A model generated the notes under the pieces. That model saw only the letters and a list, made by a program, of their open reading frames with translations, ran no database searches and was not told where the DNA came from. From assembly GCA_036006425.1 (NCBI GenBank), contig DASYPQ010000027.1, positions 1 through 64,000 of the forward strand: 64,000 bases of DNA. The letters run 5' to 3'. This stretch comes from DASYPQ01 sp036006425. Its GTDB lineage: Bacteria; Planctomycetota; UBA1135; GCA-002686595. Position 1 is the stretch's first letter. Every line of letters begins with the position of its first letter. Positions 10,630 to 20,094 of the stretch are shown in pieces. The translations under genes and the position numbers were made by a program.

Positions 10630-13600
10630 TCAAGTGCCCCACACGATCGCGACGGCGTTCGAGACGTTGAACGTGCTCCCCGGGGGGTTGGGGCAGAAGG
10701 AGGAGCTGGGGTCGCGGTAGTAGACTTGGTAGAGGCGCGACGCGCCGGCGGGGATCGGTGCGCCGATCGCCGCCGACCGCGCGGAGATCGACAAGTCGGC
10801 GCCCTGAGGCATCGTCACCGAGCCGGCGACGGCGCCGTGCGTGAAGAGGCGCCTCAGCGAACCGCCGGTGCAGCGCAGCCCGTCGCCGTACGTCACCGGC
10901 GCGACGACGGCCGTGCCCTGGAGGAGGACGCTCGTCGCGGTCGGAAGCTCGCCGGAGGAAGTCAAGTGCGCCGTGTCGGACGCGAGGCTCGGGACGCCCG
11001 TCCCCGTGAGGAGCGCGCCGCCCGTGCCGATCGAGTTCTGACAACCGTGCCCCGCGGCGCCCTGGTTGCCGCACGGGCAGGAGCCCGAGCTCCCGTCGCC
11101 GAAGCAGAGCGCGGTGAAGACGGCTGCGTCTCCGCGTTCGCGCAGGAACACGTCGGACGCCCCGTTCGTGTCGTCGGCGACCAGGTTCGTCGCGTAGCTG
11201 TCGAACGCGACGAGCCGGCCGTCGGGGGAAATCGCCTGGAACGTGGAGGGCGGGCTGAAGTTGTCGGCCTCGGCACCCGCCGTGCTCACGTTGACGCGCG
11301 TCGTCTGCCCCGTGAGGCGATCGCGGAGGAACGTGTCCATCAGGCCGTTCGTGTCCCCTTGCACGAGGTTCGTCGCCTCGCTGACGAACGTCACGAAGCG
11401 GCCGCCCCGCGAGATCGAAGGGGAGTAGCTCGTCGCATTTGCCTGCACGCCGTTCGAGTCGACGCTCTCGCGCGTCGTCGTCCCGGTCTGGAGGTCGCGC
11501 ACGAAGACGTCGAAGAGTCCGTTCGTGTCGCCGGGGACGAGGTTCGTCGCCTCGCTCCAGAAGGCGACGTAGCGACCGTCGGCCGAGATCGCGGGCGATA
11601 GGCACTGTCCGGTTGCCTGCGCGCCGCCCGAGCTCAGGCTGACCCGCGTCGTCGTGCCCGCGACGAGGTCGCGGACGAAGACGTCCTCGATTCCGTTCGT
11701 GTCGCCCGGGACGAGGTTCGTCGAGGCGCTCGAGAAGACGACGTAGCGTCCGTCGGCGGAGATGGAGCCGCCGAAGCTGGCACCGTTCCCCTCCGCGCCG
11801 GAGGCGCCGACGCTGGCGCGGATCGTCGTCGCGGCGGTCCGGTCGCGCACGTAGACGTCGTAGTTGCCGTTCGTGTCCGCGGGGACGAACGGACCGACCG
11901 CCGTGAACGAGACGTACCGCCCGTCGGCGGACATCCACGGGTACGTGCCGGGCATCGCCCAGGCGACCTGGTTGCCCGAGGAGTCGAGGGTCGCGAACTC
12001 GGTCGTGCCGGCGACGAGATCGCGGACGAAGACGTCGCCCGTCGCGTTCGAATCGCCCGGGACGAGGGTCGTCGAGATGCTGAAGAAGGCGACGTAGCGA
12101 CCGTCGGCGGAGACCTGGGCCGAGTCGCTGTTCTGGTTTCCCTGCGCTCCGCTCGAGGAGACGCTCGCCAGCGTCGTCGCTCCCGTCTGCAGGTCGCGGA
12201 CGAAGACGTCCCCGCGGCCGTTCAGGTCGTTCGGGACGATGTTCGAGGACCCGCTCGCGAAGGCGAGGTACCGCGCGCCGTCGGAGAAGGCGGGGAGGAA
12301 GCTCGCGCCCGCACCCTGGATTCCGCTCCCCTGCACGCTCTCGCGCGTCGTCGCGCCGGTCTGCAGGTCGTGGAGGAAGACGTCCCAGGCGCCGTTCGTG
12401 TCGGCGGCCACGAGGTTCGTGGCGCCGCTCGCGAACGCGGTGAAGCGCCCGTCGGCCGAGATCGATCCCGGTGTCGGAAAGCTCAGCCAGTTCGCCTGGA
12501 TCCCCGCCGAACTCACGCTCGCGAGGCTCGTCGACGCCGTCTGGAGATCGCGCACGAAAACGTCCGCGCTGCCGTTCGAGTCGCCGGGCACGAGGTCGGT
12601 CGCACCGCTGAGGAAGGCGACATGGCTGCCGTCCGCCGAGATCACCGGGCTCTGGCTGAAGTCGTTGCTCGCGTTCCCGGTGAAGTCCCAGCTGACGAGT
12701 CGCGTCGTCCCATTCAGCCGATCGCGGACGAAGACGTCGATCGTCCCGTTCGTGTCGCCCGCGTCCAGATTGTCCGACTGGCTGTCCAGGGCGACGAAGC
12801 GGCCGTCCCCGGAGATCGAGGCGGTGTAGCAGTTACCGTCCCCCTGATTGCCCGAGGAGTTCACGCTCGCGAGCTCCGTGGTGCCGGCCACGCGGTCGCG
12901 CACGAAGATGTCGATCCTGCCGTTCGTGTCGCTCGCGACGAGGTTGTCCGCGCGGCTGCCGAAGACCACGAAGCGTCCGTCCGACGAGAGCGACACTTGG
13001 CCGTCGATCCCGGAATCGTTGTCGCCCTGGGTTCCGCCCGCACCCACGCTGACGCGCGTCGTCCCCGCCCCGGCGAGGTCGCGGACGAAGACGTCCCACC
13101 TCCCGTTCGTGTCGCCGGGGACGAGCGTCGACGCCTGGCTGACGAAGGCGACGGAACTTCCGTCCGCCGAGATCGCGGGCCAGAACGAGTCGCCGTTGGC
13201 CTCCACGCCGCTCGAGCTGACGCTCGCCCGCACGGTCGTGCCGGCGAGGAGATCGCGGACGAAGGTGTCGAGCTTCCCGTTCGTGTCCCCGGGGACGAGG
13301 TTCGTGGCCCCGCTGTTGAACGCCACGAACCGTCCGTCGGCCGAAAGCGAGGCGCCGTAGCTCGGTCCGTCGGCCTGGCCGCCGCCCGCGCCGACGCTGA
13401 CACGTGTAACGCTTCCGGTCGTCCGGTCGCGGACGAAGACGTCGGCCACCCCGTTCGTGTCCCCTGGGACGAGATCGTCGGCCAGGCTGCTGAAGGCGAC
13501 GTACCGTCCGTCGCCCGAGACGGAGAAGCCGTAGACCCAGAGGACCTGCTGCTGCTGATCCCAATAGCCACCGCTCAGGCCGTCGGCTTGGGCTCCGCCG

Positions 13601-13701
13601 CCGCTGACACTGAGCCGAGTCGTGGTCTGCGCACCTCCGGGCGCGACGAGCAGGAGGACGACGGTCAGCAGAACGAAGAATCGGTGTTGGATCGCGCGCA
13701 T
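10630..13701 (-). CDS. Secreted 14-repeat (double) beta-propeller protein with YRDP-type C-terminal domain
   Basis: The product is 1023 residues. The signal peptide FFVLLTVVLLLVAPGGA is followed by Gln, and the ATG at 13701 has GGAGGA seven bases upstream. Fourteen blade repeats run from about residue 29 to 865, each with a core like SADGRYVAFxSxATNLVPGDTNG, DVFVRDL, TTxRxSV. Fourteen is exactly twice the seven found in the paralogs, so two successive seven-bladed propellers are likely. Blades 1, 4 and 10 carry insertions. The C-terminal domain has CPCGN, GHGCQNS, GLRCTGGSLRRL, YQVYYRDP and a final FNVSNAVAIVWGT. It sits third in the row of four propeller genes, 12 bases downstream of the first and 32 bases before the next. 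Confidence 0.88.
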   Translation of the reverse strand: MRAIQHRFFVLLTVVLLLVAPGGAQTTTRLSVSGGGAQADGLSGGYWDQQQQVLWVYGFSVSGDGRYVAFSSLADDLVPGDTNGVADVFVRDRTTGSVTRVSVGAGGGQADGPSYGASLSADGRFVAFNSGATNLVPGDTNGKLDTFVRDLLAGTTVRASVSSSGVEANGDSFWPAISADGSSVAFVSQASTLVPGDTNGRWDVFVRDLAGAGTTRVSVGAGGTQGDNDSGIDGQVSLSSDGRFVVFGSRADNLVASDTNGRIDIFVRDRVAGTTELASVNSSGNQGDGNCYTASISGDGRFVALDSQSDNLDAGDTNGTIDVFVRDRLNGTTRLVSWDFTGNASNDFSQSPVISADGSHVAFLSGATDLVPGDSNGSADVFVRDLQTASTSLASVSSAGIQANWLSFPTPGSISADGRFTAFASGATNLVAADTNGAWDVFLHDLQTGATTRESVQGSGIQGAGASFLPAFSDGARYLAFASGSSNIVPNDLNGRGDVFVRDLQTGATTLASVSSSGAQGNQNSDSAQVSADGRYVAFFSISTTLVPGDSNATGDVFVRDLVAGTTEFATLDSSGNQVAWAMPGTYPWMSADGRYVSFTAVGPFVPADTNGNYDVYVRDRTAATTIRASVGASGAEGNGASFGGSISADGRYVVFSSASTNLVPGDTNGIEDVFVRDLVAGTTTRVSLSSGGAQATGQCLSPAISADGRYVAFWSEATNLVPGDTNGLFDVFVRDLQTGTTTRESVDSNGVQANATSYSPSISRGGRFVTFVSEATNLVQGDTNGLMDTFLRDRLTGQTTRVNVSTAGAEADNFSPPSTFQAISPDGRLVAFDSYATNLVADDTNGASDVFLRERGDAAVFTALCFGDGSSGSCPCGNQGAAGHGCQNSIGTGGALLTGTGVPSLASDTAHLTSSGELPTATSVLLQGTAVVAPVTYGDGLRCTGGSLRRLFTHGAVAGSVTMPQGADLSISARSAAIGAPIPAGASRLYQVYYRDPSSSFCPNPPGSTFNVSNAVAIVWGT
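11118..13617 (-). repeat. Fourteen tandem ~174-185-bp coding repeats
   Basis: These encode the 14 blades of the double propeller. Most units are 58 residues; insertions lengthen a few. Confidence 0.8.
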
Positions 13702-13713
13702 CTCGTTCCTCCC

Positions 13714-15525
13714 TCAGGGCAGCCAGCTCACGCGGCCGGTCTGCGTGGCGTTGAACGTGCTCGTCGCCGCGCAACCGCCGAGCACGACGGGGTCGCGGTA
13801 GTAGACGAGGTAGAAGCGGTTCTGCCCCGCGCCGATCACGTCGCCGCGCGCGGCGGATCGCGCGGAGACGCTCGGATCCCCGCCGGGAAAGTCGGGCGCG
13901 GTGATGCTGCCGCCCGAGGCCGCCTTCACGTAGAGCCGCTTGAGGTTGCCGCCGACGCAGCGGACTCCCTGGCCGTACGTGATGCCCGACGCGGGCGAGG
14001 TCGTGCCCTGCAGCAGGATGCTCGTCGCCGTCGGCTTCTCGTCGGCCGTGGTGAAGACGAGCGTGTCGTCCGAGAGGTAGGCGATACCTGACGCCGCGAG
14101 ACTCGCGCCGCCGGTCGCCGCGGAGTTGTCGCAGCCGCGTCCAGCACCCGACGGCGGATTCGAGCAGGGACACGCGATCCAAGGTCCCGTGCCCGGATCG
14201 CACAGGCTCGCGAACGGCGCGTACGCGCGGTCCCGGACGAAGATGTCGTCGAAGCCGTTCGTGTCTCCGTGCACGAGATCGGTGGAGCCGCTCTGGAACG
14301 CGACGAAGCGGCCGTCGCCGGAGATCCAGGGCTGGTGGTTGTGGAAGTTGCTCTGCGCTCCGTCCGCGTTCGTGCTCTCCCACTCTGTCGTCCCGCTCTG
14401 GCGGTCGCGCACGAAGACGTCCCAGTGGGCGTTGAACTCTCCCTGCGCGAAGATGTTCAGGCTCTCGAACGCGACGTAGCGGCCGTCGGCGGAGATCGAC
14501 GGGTAGACGCTGTCGCTCCCGCCCGGGACGCCGAGCGAGTCGACGCTGACGATCGCGGTCGTGCCCGCCGCGAGGTCGCGGACGAAGACATCGAAGGCGA
14601 CGTTGGTGTCCACCGGGTCCAGGTTGCTCGCCATGCTCTCGAACACCACGAAACGGCCGTCGGGGGTGATCGACGGGAGCAAGGAGTCGGAGTTGCCCTG
14701 GATCCCGTTCGAGTCGACGCTGACGAGCACGGTCGTGCCCGACGCGAGGTCGCGCACGAAGACGTCGTTGCCCGGATAGACGTCCGCGGCCACGAGGTTG
14801 GAGGCCAGGCTCGTGAACGCCACGTAGCGGCCGTCCGCGGAGATCGACGGGTCGTTGCTCGAGCTGTTCGCGTCGTTCCCCGCCGGGTCGACGCTGACGC
14901 GCACGGTCGCGCCGGTCTGCCGGTCGTGCACGAAGATGTCCTGTGTCCCGTTCGTGTCGCCGGGCACGAGGTTGTCGGCCCAGCTCTCGAACGCGACGAA
15001 GCGGCCGTCGTCGGAGATCGACGGGGCCGCGTAGCCCGCGGAGTCGTCCCCCTCGGCGCCGGCCGAGTCGACGCTCACGCGCTCGGTGACGCCCGTCAGA
15101 CGGTCGTGGACGAAGCAGTCGGGCCGCCCGTTCGTGTCCCCGGCCACGAGGTTCGTGGCGACGCTGCCGAAGGCGACCCAGCGCCCGTCGGCGGAGATCG
15201 TGGGGGCGTAGCTCTCGCTGTCCGCTTGCGCTCCGGCGGAGTCGACGCTGGCGCGCTCGGTCGTGCCGGACCAGCGATCGCGGACGAAGACGTCGCCGAG
15301 GCCGTTCGTGTCCCCGGGAACGAGGTCATCGGCGAGGGTCGCGAAGACGACGTAGCGGCCGTCGGCGGAGACCGATGTGGACATCCAGATGGGGAAGAAG
15401 CAGGCGGCGTCCGCCTGCGCCCCGGTCGAGCTGACGCTGGCGCGACCCGTCGCCTGTGCCGACGCGCGATCGATCCCGACGAGGAGCACGACGAACCCGA
15501 ACACGATCGAACCGGATCTGGTCAC
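13714..15525 (-). CDS. Secreted seven-repeat beta-propeller protein with YRDP-type C-terminal domain (paralog 4)
   Basis: The 603-residue protein begins with GTG at 15523-15525, supported by a strong AAGGAGGT five bases upstream. The signal sequence IVFGFVVLLVGIDRASA is followed by Gln. Seven blade repeats (about residues 28-435) carry ADGRYVAFxS, GDTNG and DxFVRDR cores. The C-terminal domain holds GCDNSAATGG, GVRCVGGNLKRL and FYLVYYRDP and ends VSWLP. It is the first of the four secreted propellers after the kinase-ATPase gene, 75 bases away. The four paralogs differ enough to be old duplicates rather than a fresh expansion. The function is unknown. Confidence 0.88.
   Translation of the reverse strand: MTRSGSIVFGFVVLLVGIDRASAQATGRASVSSTGAQADAACFFPIWMSTSVSADGRYVVFATLADDLVPGDTNGLGDVFVRDRWSGTTERASVDSAGAQADSESYAPTISADGRWVAFGSVATNLVAGDTNGRPDCFVHDRLTGVTERVSVDSAGAEGDDSAGYAAPSISDDGRFVAFESWADNLVPGDTNGTQDIFVHDRQTGATVRVSVDPAGNDANSSSNDPSISADGRYVAFTSLASNLVAADVYPGNDVFVRDLASGTTVLVSVDSNGIQGNSDSLLPSITPDGRFVVFESMASNLDPVDTNVAFDVFVRDLAAGTTAIVSVDSLGVPGGSDSVYPSISADGRYVAFESLNIFAQGEFNAHWDVFVRDRQSGTTEWESTNADGAQSNFHNHQPWISGDGRFVAFQSGSTDLVHGDTNGFDDIFVRDRAYAPFASLCDPGTGPWIACPCSNPPSGAGRGCDNSAATGGASLAASGIAYLSDDTLVFTTADEKPTATSILLQGTTSPASGITYGQGVRCVGGNLKRLYVKAASGGSITAPDFPGGDPSVSARSAARGDVIGAGQNRFYLVYYRDPVVLGGCAATSTFNATQTGRVSWLP
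14218..15444 (-). repeat. Seven tandem ~174-bp coding repeats (paralog 4)
   Basis: These encode seven blades, the first with a short insertion after ADAACFFP. Confidence 0.8.
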
Positions 15526-15530
15526 GAGAG

Positions 15531-15538
15531 ACCTCCTT
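15531..15538 (-). promoter_or_regulatory. Strong Shine-Dalgarno (AAGGAGGT) deciding a GTG start
   Basis: AAGGAGGT on the minus strand lies five bases before the GTG at 15525. It is the strongest ribosome site noted in this window and fixes the GTG as the start. Confidence 0.8.
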
Positions 15539-15600
15539 GCGCCGGCAGGGTCCGACGGGAGCCGCGGTTCGCGCCCGGATTCCGGAAGATCTTTCGGGGG

Positions 15601-18600
15601 TCAGGCGGACTCCCGCACGCGCGGGTAGATCGGTCCCTCGGGCGACAGCACGGCCTCGAGCAGCCGCTGCGACGCGCGCTGGTGCCGCAGTCGGAGGAGC
15701 GGCGAGCGGATGCGCGCCGTCTCGCGCCGCAGCCGGTCCGACAGCCGCTTCTCGAGCGCGACGGCTTCCTTCCCTTCGCCGTCCGTGGCGAGGACGAGCG
15801 CGTGCGTGCCCGCGATCACGATCCGATCGGAGAGCTCCGCGCCGAAGCGGTCGAGCAGCGCCATCGCGCGGTCGCTCTCTTCGAGAGCCTCGGGAATCCG
15901 TCCCGCGCCGCGCGAGATCCGCGCCTGGATCGAGCGCGTCAGCGCCTCGACGCGGTTCAGGCCCATCTCCACCGCCAGCTCTCCCGCCTTGGCGAGCATC
16001 GGCGCGGCCTCCGGCTGCGCGGCCTCCCACAGCAGGATGCCGAGGAAGAGACGCGCGATCGATTCGCCGCGCCGATCCTCGATCTCCTGCGCGAGGCGCA
16101 TCGCTTCGCGCAGGTTCGCCTCGGCTTCGGCCGGGCGGTCGAGGTCGAGCAGGATGCCGCCCAGCCGGGCGCCCGCTTCGGCCTCGAGCCGCCGTTCGCC
16201 CGCGACGCGCGCGAGTTCGAGGGCGCGGCTCGCGGACGCGTGCGCGCGGCCTGCGCTCCCGAACACGCGGTAGACGCGCGCGCGCAGGAGGTGCGTCGCG
16301 GCGACGATCCCCGGGCGCCCGCGCCCGGCCTCGGCGCGCAGCAGCGCGAGCGCGCGGTCGACGTTGCGCATCGCCGGCTCGAGACGGTCCTCGAGCACGT
16401 CGATCGTCCCGAGCGCGATGCGCGTGAGCGCGCGCTGCGCGTCGGTCTGCGCGCGCGCGAGCGCCTCTTTCGCGAGCTTGCGCGCGTCCGCGAGCTCCCC
16501 GACGTGGCTCTGCACGAGCGAGAGGCGCCGCAGCGACTCGCTGATCTCGAGCTCCTTGTTCGCGCGCCGGAACATCTCGACCGCGTTCTTGAGCCAGCCG
16601 CGCGCGAGGCCGTACTGCCCCGTGCTGACGGCGAAGCGGCCGTGGAGGAGGTACACGCGCGCGACCGCCTCCGGGTCCTCGCGCGGGTCGAACTGCAGGT
16701 CGGCCAGGCGATCGAGGAGGTCGCGCTGCTCCTTGCGGTACCCGAGCCGGTCGGCGGCGTCGACCGCGGCCTCGAGCAGGTCGATGCGCATCCGGGAGAG
16801 CTCCGGCGACTGCGGCAACGCGTCGATCGCGGCGAGGCCCCAGCGCGTGATCGCGTGCACGCGCTGCGGCTGTCCCGCGCGGAAGAGCCGCGCGAGGAGC
16901 GGCGGGAGGAGCGGGAGGAGGAGGCGGTGCTCCTCGGCGGACTTCAGGTGGAACGCGCGCTGGAACGCGTCGTCGAGGGAGACCGCGTCTCCCGCGTCGG
17001 GCGCGAACGCCGCGGCGGCGGCTGCGTGGAGCTTCGTGCGCTCGGCGCGCGAAAGGCCGCGGTACACCGCCTCGCGCAGCGCCGGCCGCGTGAAGCGGAA
17101 GCGCGCGCCCGCGGGCGCCAGCCATCCCGACCGCACGAGGCGCGAGAGGACGAGGTCGATCTCGGCGCGCCGCGCGTCCGGGAAGGCGGCGAGGAGGAAC
17201 TCGATCTCGATGCGGCCGCCGACGACCGCGAGGCGACGGAGCCACGCGCGATCCGCCGCAGGGAGGCGCCGGTACGAATCGGCGATCGCCGCCTTGAGCG
17301 ATCCCGGCAGCGGGAGCTCGTCCGGCGAGATCTTGAGCACGAGGCCGCTCTCGCTCTCGTGCGGGATCGCCTCGCCGCGCGACACGAGGCCGCGCAGGAG
17401 CTCGGAGAGCATCCCCGGATTGCCGCGGCTCCGATCCCAGAGCACCTGCGAGAGACGCAGTCTCGGCGAGGAGTGGTGGAACATGCTGCCGACGAGCGCG
17501 GCGACGCCGTCGGCGTCGAGGGGTTGGAGCTCGATCGTGACGAGGCCCGGACCGGTCTCGAGCCGCTGGGCGAGCTCCGCGAGCCGCTCGGGCCGGCGCG
17601 GCGGGATCCCCGACCGTTCGCCGAGGACGAGCACGGCGCGCGAGCCGCCGAGCTTCCCCGCGAGGTAGCCGAGCACGTCGAGCGTGTCGTCGCCGGCCCA
17701 GTTGATGTCGTCGAGGAACACGATGAGCGGGATCGCGCGGGCGAGGGCCGCGAGCAGGAGACCGAGCGCCGCGGGGACTGCGAGGGGAGTCGCGCCTTCG
17801 GCGCGCGGATCGAGCGCGCGGGCGACGGTCTCGGCTGCTTTCGGCGCGACGAGCTTCTCGAGGATCGCGGTCTCGCGCGGACCGGGCGCGGCATTCGGCG
17901 GCAGTCGGAGGTAGCGCTCGACGAGGCGGAGCACCGGTTGCGCGGGGCGTTCCTCCTCGAGCTCGCGGCAGCGTCCGTAGAGGAAGAGCGGCGGATCGTC
18001 GCCCATCCGCGCGTGCGCGGCGAACTCGTTCACGAGGCGCGACTTGCCGCTGCCCGGGGCGCCGCGGATCCAGACCGCGGTGCCGCGCGGCGTGCCCGCG
18101 CTCCCGTCGTACGCAGCGAGCAGCGTCGCGAGCTCGCCTTCGCGACCGACGAGCGGCGTCCGGTGCGCGGCATCGCTCTCGCCGCTGCCGCCGCGCCGTT
18201 CGCCCGCGCCGAACTCGACCTCTCCGCGCCACCACGCGCCGCCTTCCTGGTCGACGAGGCGACGCTCGAGGTCCGCGGCGCTCGGCCGCCGCCCCGGATC
18301 GCGCTGGAGCACGTCCTCGAGCAGCCGGTCGAGGAACGGAGAGATCTGCGGCACGACGCGCGAGGGCGGGACGTACCGCGCCGTCGCGATGCCCGCGAGG
18401 AGCCTGTCGGCGCCGACCTTCTCCAGGGCGGTGCGCGAGACGAGGCCGCTCGATCCGCTGCCGGAGATCGTCGCGTGCGCGCGCCCGCCGCGCTTCGCCG
18501 CGAACCCGGAGAAGGGGTGCAGGCCGGTCGCGAGCTCGAAGGCGAGCACGCCGAGCGCGAACACGTCGCTCCTCTCGGTGCCTTGCTCGCCGCGCGCCTG

Positions 18601-19149
18601 CTCGGGAGAGAGGTAGGGGAGGCTCCCCGCGCGCGCGGCCGCGGCGCGATCGGGCGTCGGAACCGCGGTGCGCACGAAGCCGAGGTCGAGGAGCACGGCG
18701 TTCCCCTCGGCGTCGAGGCGCACGTTCTCGGGCTTCAAGTCGCCGTGGACCATCCCGGCGGCGTGGAGCGCCGCGAGTCCTCCCGCGAGCTGCCGCGCGA
18801 CCGAGCGCACGAGCGGCTCGGGCAGCGGTCCCGACTCGCGGAGCACGTCGCGCAGGCTCCGGCCCGGCACGAAGTTCATCAGGAGATACGGACCGCGCCC
18901 ATCCGTCCCGGCGTGCAGCACGTGGACGACGCTGCCGTGCTCGATCGCGCGCCCGGCGCGCGCTTCGGCCTCGAACGCGGCGAGCGCCGCGGGTTCCGCG
19001 GCGAGCCGCGGATGGAGGATCTTGACCGCGACCTCGAACGCCGCCGGCCAGGGGCCAAACGCCTCGGTCAGCGTGCCGTGGAAGACCCTCCCCGTCGCGC
19101 CGGAGCCGAGTTCGCGGTCGAGGCGGAAGCGGGGTTCACGGCGAGCCAC
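15601..19149 (-). CDS. Ser/Thr protein kinase fused to AAA-type ATPase and TPR region
   Basis: The 1182-residue product starts at GTG 19149. Residues about 8-300 form a protein kinase with the ATP lysine in VAVKIL (K43), catalytic loop MVHGDLKPEN (D137) and LLDLGF (D155). HRD is replaced by HGD and DFG by DLG. Residues about 330-560 form a signalling ATPase with Walker A GAPGSGKS (363-370) and Walker B LIVFLDDINW (D480-D481). The rest, to about 1150, is helical TPR-like repeats as in MalT/STAND-type regulators. No membrane segment is evident, so it is probably cytoplasmic. The architecture resembles bacterial kinases of the PknK type. It leads the run of four secreted propeller genes and probably belongs to the same signalling island. 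Confidence 0.9.
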   Translation of the reverse strand: MARREPRFRLDRELGSGATGRVFHGTLTEAFGPWPAAFEVAVKILHPRLAAEPAALAAFEAEARAGRAIEHGSVVHVLHAGTDGRGPYLLMNFVPGRSLRDVLRESGPLPEPLVRSVARQLAGGLAALHAAGMVHGDLKPENVRLDAEGNAVLLDLGFVRTAVPTPDRAAAARAGSLPYLSPEQARGEQGTERSDVFALGVLAFELATGLHPFSGFAAKRGGRAHATISGSGSSGLVSRTALEKVGADRLLAGIATARYVPPSRVVPQISPFLDRLLEDVLQRDPGRRPSAADLERRLVDQEGGAWWRGEVEFGAGERRGGSGESDAAHRTPLVGREGELATLLAAYDGSAGTPRGTAVWIRGAPGSGKSRLVNEFAAHARMGDDPPLFLYGRCRELEEERPAQPVLRLVERYLRLPPNAAPGPRETAILEKLVAPKAAETVARALDPRAEGATPLAVPAALGLLLAALARAIPLIVFLDDINWAGDDTLDVLGYLAGKLGGSRAVLVLGERSGIPPRRPERLAELAQRLETGPGLVTIELQPLDADGVAALVGSMFHHSSPRLRLSQVLWDRSRGNPGMLSELLRGLVSRGEAIPHESESGLVLKISPDELPLPGSLKAAIADSYRRLPAADRAWLRRLAVVGGRIEIEFLLAAFPDARRAEIDLVLSRLVRSGWLAPAGARFRFTRPALREAVYRGLSRAERTKLHAAAAAAFAPDAGDAVSLDDAFQRAFHLKSAEEHRLLLPLLPPLLARLFRAGQPQRVHAITRWGLAAIDALPQSPELSRMRIDLLEAAVDAADRLGYRKEQRDLLDRLADLQFDPREDPEAVARVYLLHGRFAVSTGQYGLARGWLKNAVEMFRRANKELEISESLRRLSLVQSHVGELADARKLAKEALARAQTDAQRALTRIALGTIDVLEDRLEPAMRNVDRALALLRAEAGRGRPGIVAATHLLRARVYRVFGSAGRAHASASRALELARVAGERRLEAEAGARLGGILLDLDRPAEAEANLREAMRLAQEIEDRRGESIARLFLGILLWEAAQPEAAPMLAKAGELAVEMGLNRVEALTRSIQARISRGAGRIPEALEESDRAMALLDRFGAELSDRIVIAGTHALVLATDGEGKEAVALEKRLSDRLRRETARIRSPLLRLRHQRASQRLLEAVLSPEGPIYPRVRESA

Positions 19150-19194
19150 GGGGCGGCGAATCTCGCATCCGGCCCAGGCCGCGACAAGACGCGG

Positions 19195-20034
19195 TCAGTG
19201 CTTCTCTTCGGCTGCCGCTGCGCCCTCGACCGCGATCTTCGCGGTCGCCAGGACTTCGAGGACGTCGTCGACGAGGAAGCTGCCCGCCGGAACGGCGTCC
19301 GCGCTCGACTTGCTCCCGGCGTCGCTCGCGGCGCCGGATCCGCTCGCGCCGCGCAGACCGTCCTGCTCGACGTCGGCGGAGAGCACGCGCGTCGCGACGT
19401 CGATCTTCACCTTGCGCAAGCCGGGGATCTTCGCGATCGCCTTCTCCGCCGTCTTCGCGGCGGCGGCGTCGAGCGGTTCGGCGAGATGCCATTCGACCGT
19501 CTCGTGCACGAGATCGCCGAGGTCGCCGGCGTTGAACGGCTGGTAGAGCTTCTCGAACTTCTCGCGCAGGCCCTTCGCGTCGAACTTCCCGGGAGTGAAG
19601 AAGAAGCGCGCGCGGCCGTTCGTGAGGTCGAACCAGTGCACGTCGTTGTCCATGCCGACGACGCAGTCGAGCGCGGAGTAGCCGAGGATCGCGGGCAGGG
19701 TCCGGACCTTGCCCTGGAACGCGGTCCAGGCGAGCTCCTCCGCGTGCGGCGCGATCTTCTTCAGCGCCGCCTCGACGTCCTTCGGCGGCGTGCGCACCGG
19801 CAGCTCGAGCGCGAGGAAGCGCTGTTTCGGGCGCGAGCCGGCCTTGATCGGACCGACGACCGCGCGCGCCTCGACCTCCTTCGCGCCGAGGCCGGCGAGC
19901 GCCTTGCGCAGGAGGTCCGCCTTGACGTCGCCCTCGAAGCCGTAGTAGCGCACGCAGGTCGGGTGGTGCACCGGTGCGAGGGGACTCGCGCCCTGGAGGG
20001 CGAGGACCGCGAGCAGGACGGCGGAGCGGAGCAT
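19195..20034 (-). CDS. Secreted protein of unknown function
   Basis: The 279-residue product starts with a hydrophobic signal segment (MLRSAVLLAVLALQGASPLAP). Two stretches (about residues 28-90 and 165-215) have the alternating pattern of a heavy-metal-associated-like alpha/beta fold, for example KIPGLRKVKIDVATRVLSA, but without the CxxC metal pair. The last ~50 residues are Ala/Ser-rich. ATG 20034 was chosen because it gives the signal peptide; the frame is open further upstream without a credible start. It is divergent from cysS, 60 bases apart. I do not recognise a family with certainty. Confidence 0.7.
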   Translation of the reverse strand: MLRSAVLLAVLALQGASPLAPVHHPTCVRYYGFEGDVKADLLRKALAGLGAKEVEARAVVGPIKAGSRPKQRFLALELPVRTPPKDVEAALKKIAPHAEELAWTAFQGKVRTLPAILGYSALDCVVGMDNDVHWFDLTNGRARFFFTPGKFDAKGLREKFEKLYQPFNAGDLGDLVHETVEWHLAEPLDAAAAKTAEKAIAKIPGLRKVKIDVATRVLSADVEQDGLRGASGSGAASDAGSKSSADAVPAGSFLVDDVLEVLATAKIAVEGAAAAEEKH

Positions 20035-20062
20035 CACGGGGGACACGCTGCGCCGTCGAGGA

Positions 20063-20068
20063 TATCCT
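20063..20068 (+). promoter_or_regulatory. Putative -10 hexamer (TATCCT) of cysS
   Basis: TATCCT lies 26 bases before the cysS ATG, inside the 60-base divergent gap. The identical hexamer precedes the genes at 33981 and 35341. Confidence 0.4.
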
Positions 20069-20094
20069 CTCCCGCTTCCCACCCGAAGCGACGC

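Noticed and set aside
7440..15444. Regular direct repeats that could suggest a CRISPR array or satellite
   Set aside because: The period is ~174 bp, the units are in-frame propeller blades with protein-level conservation, and no short repeat/unique spacer pattern exists.
14269..20094. A very long open frame on the plus strand leading into cysS
   Set aside because: It runs antisense to the propeller and kinase genes, is rich in Arg/Ala/Glu with no family motif, and exists because the opposite strand's GC-rich third positions suppress stops. Only the part from 20095 is cysS.
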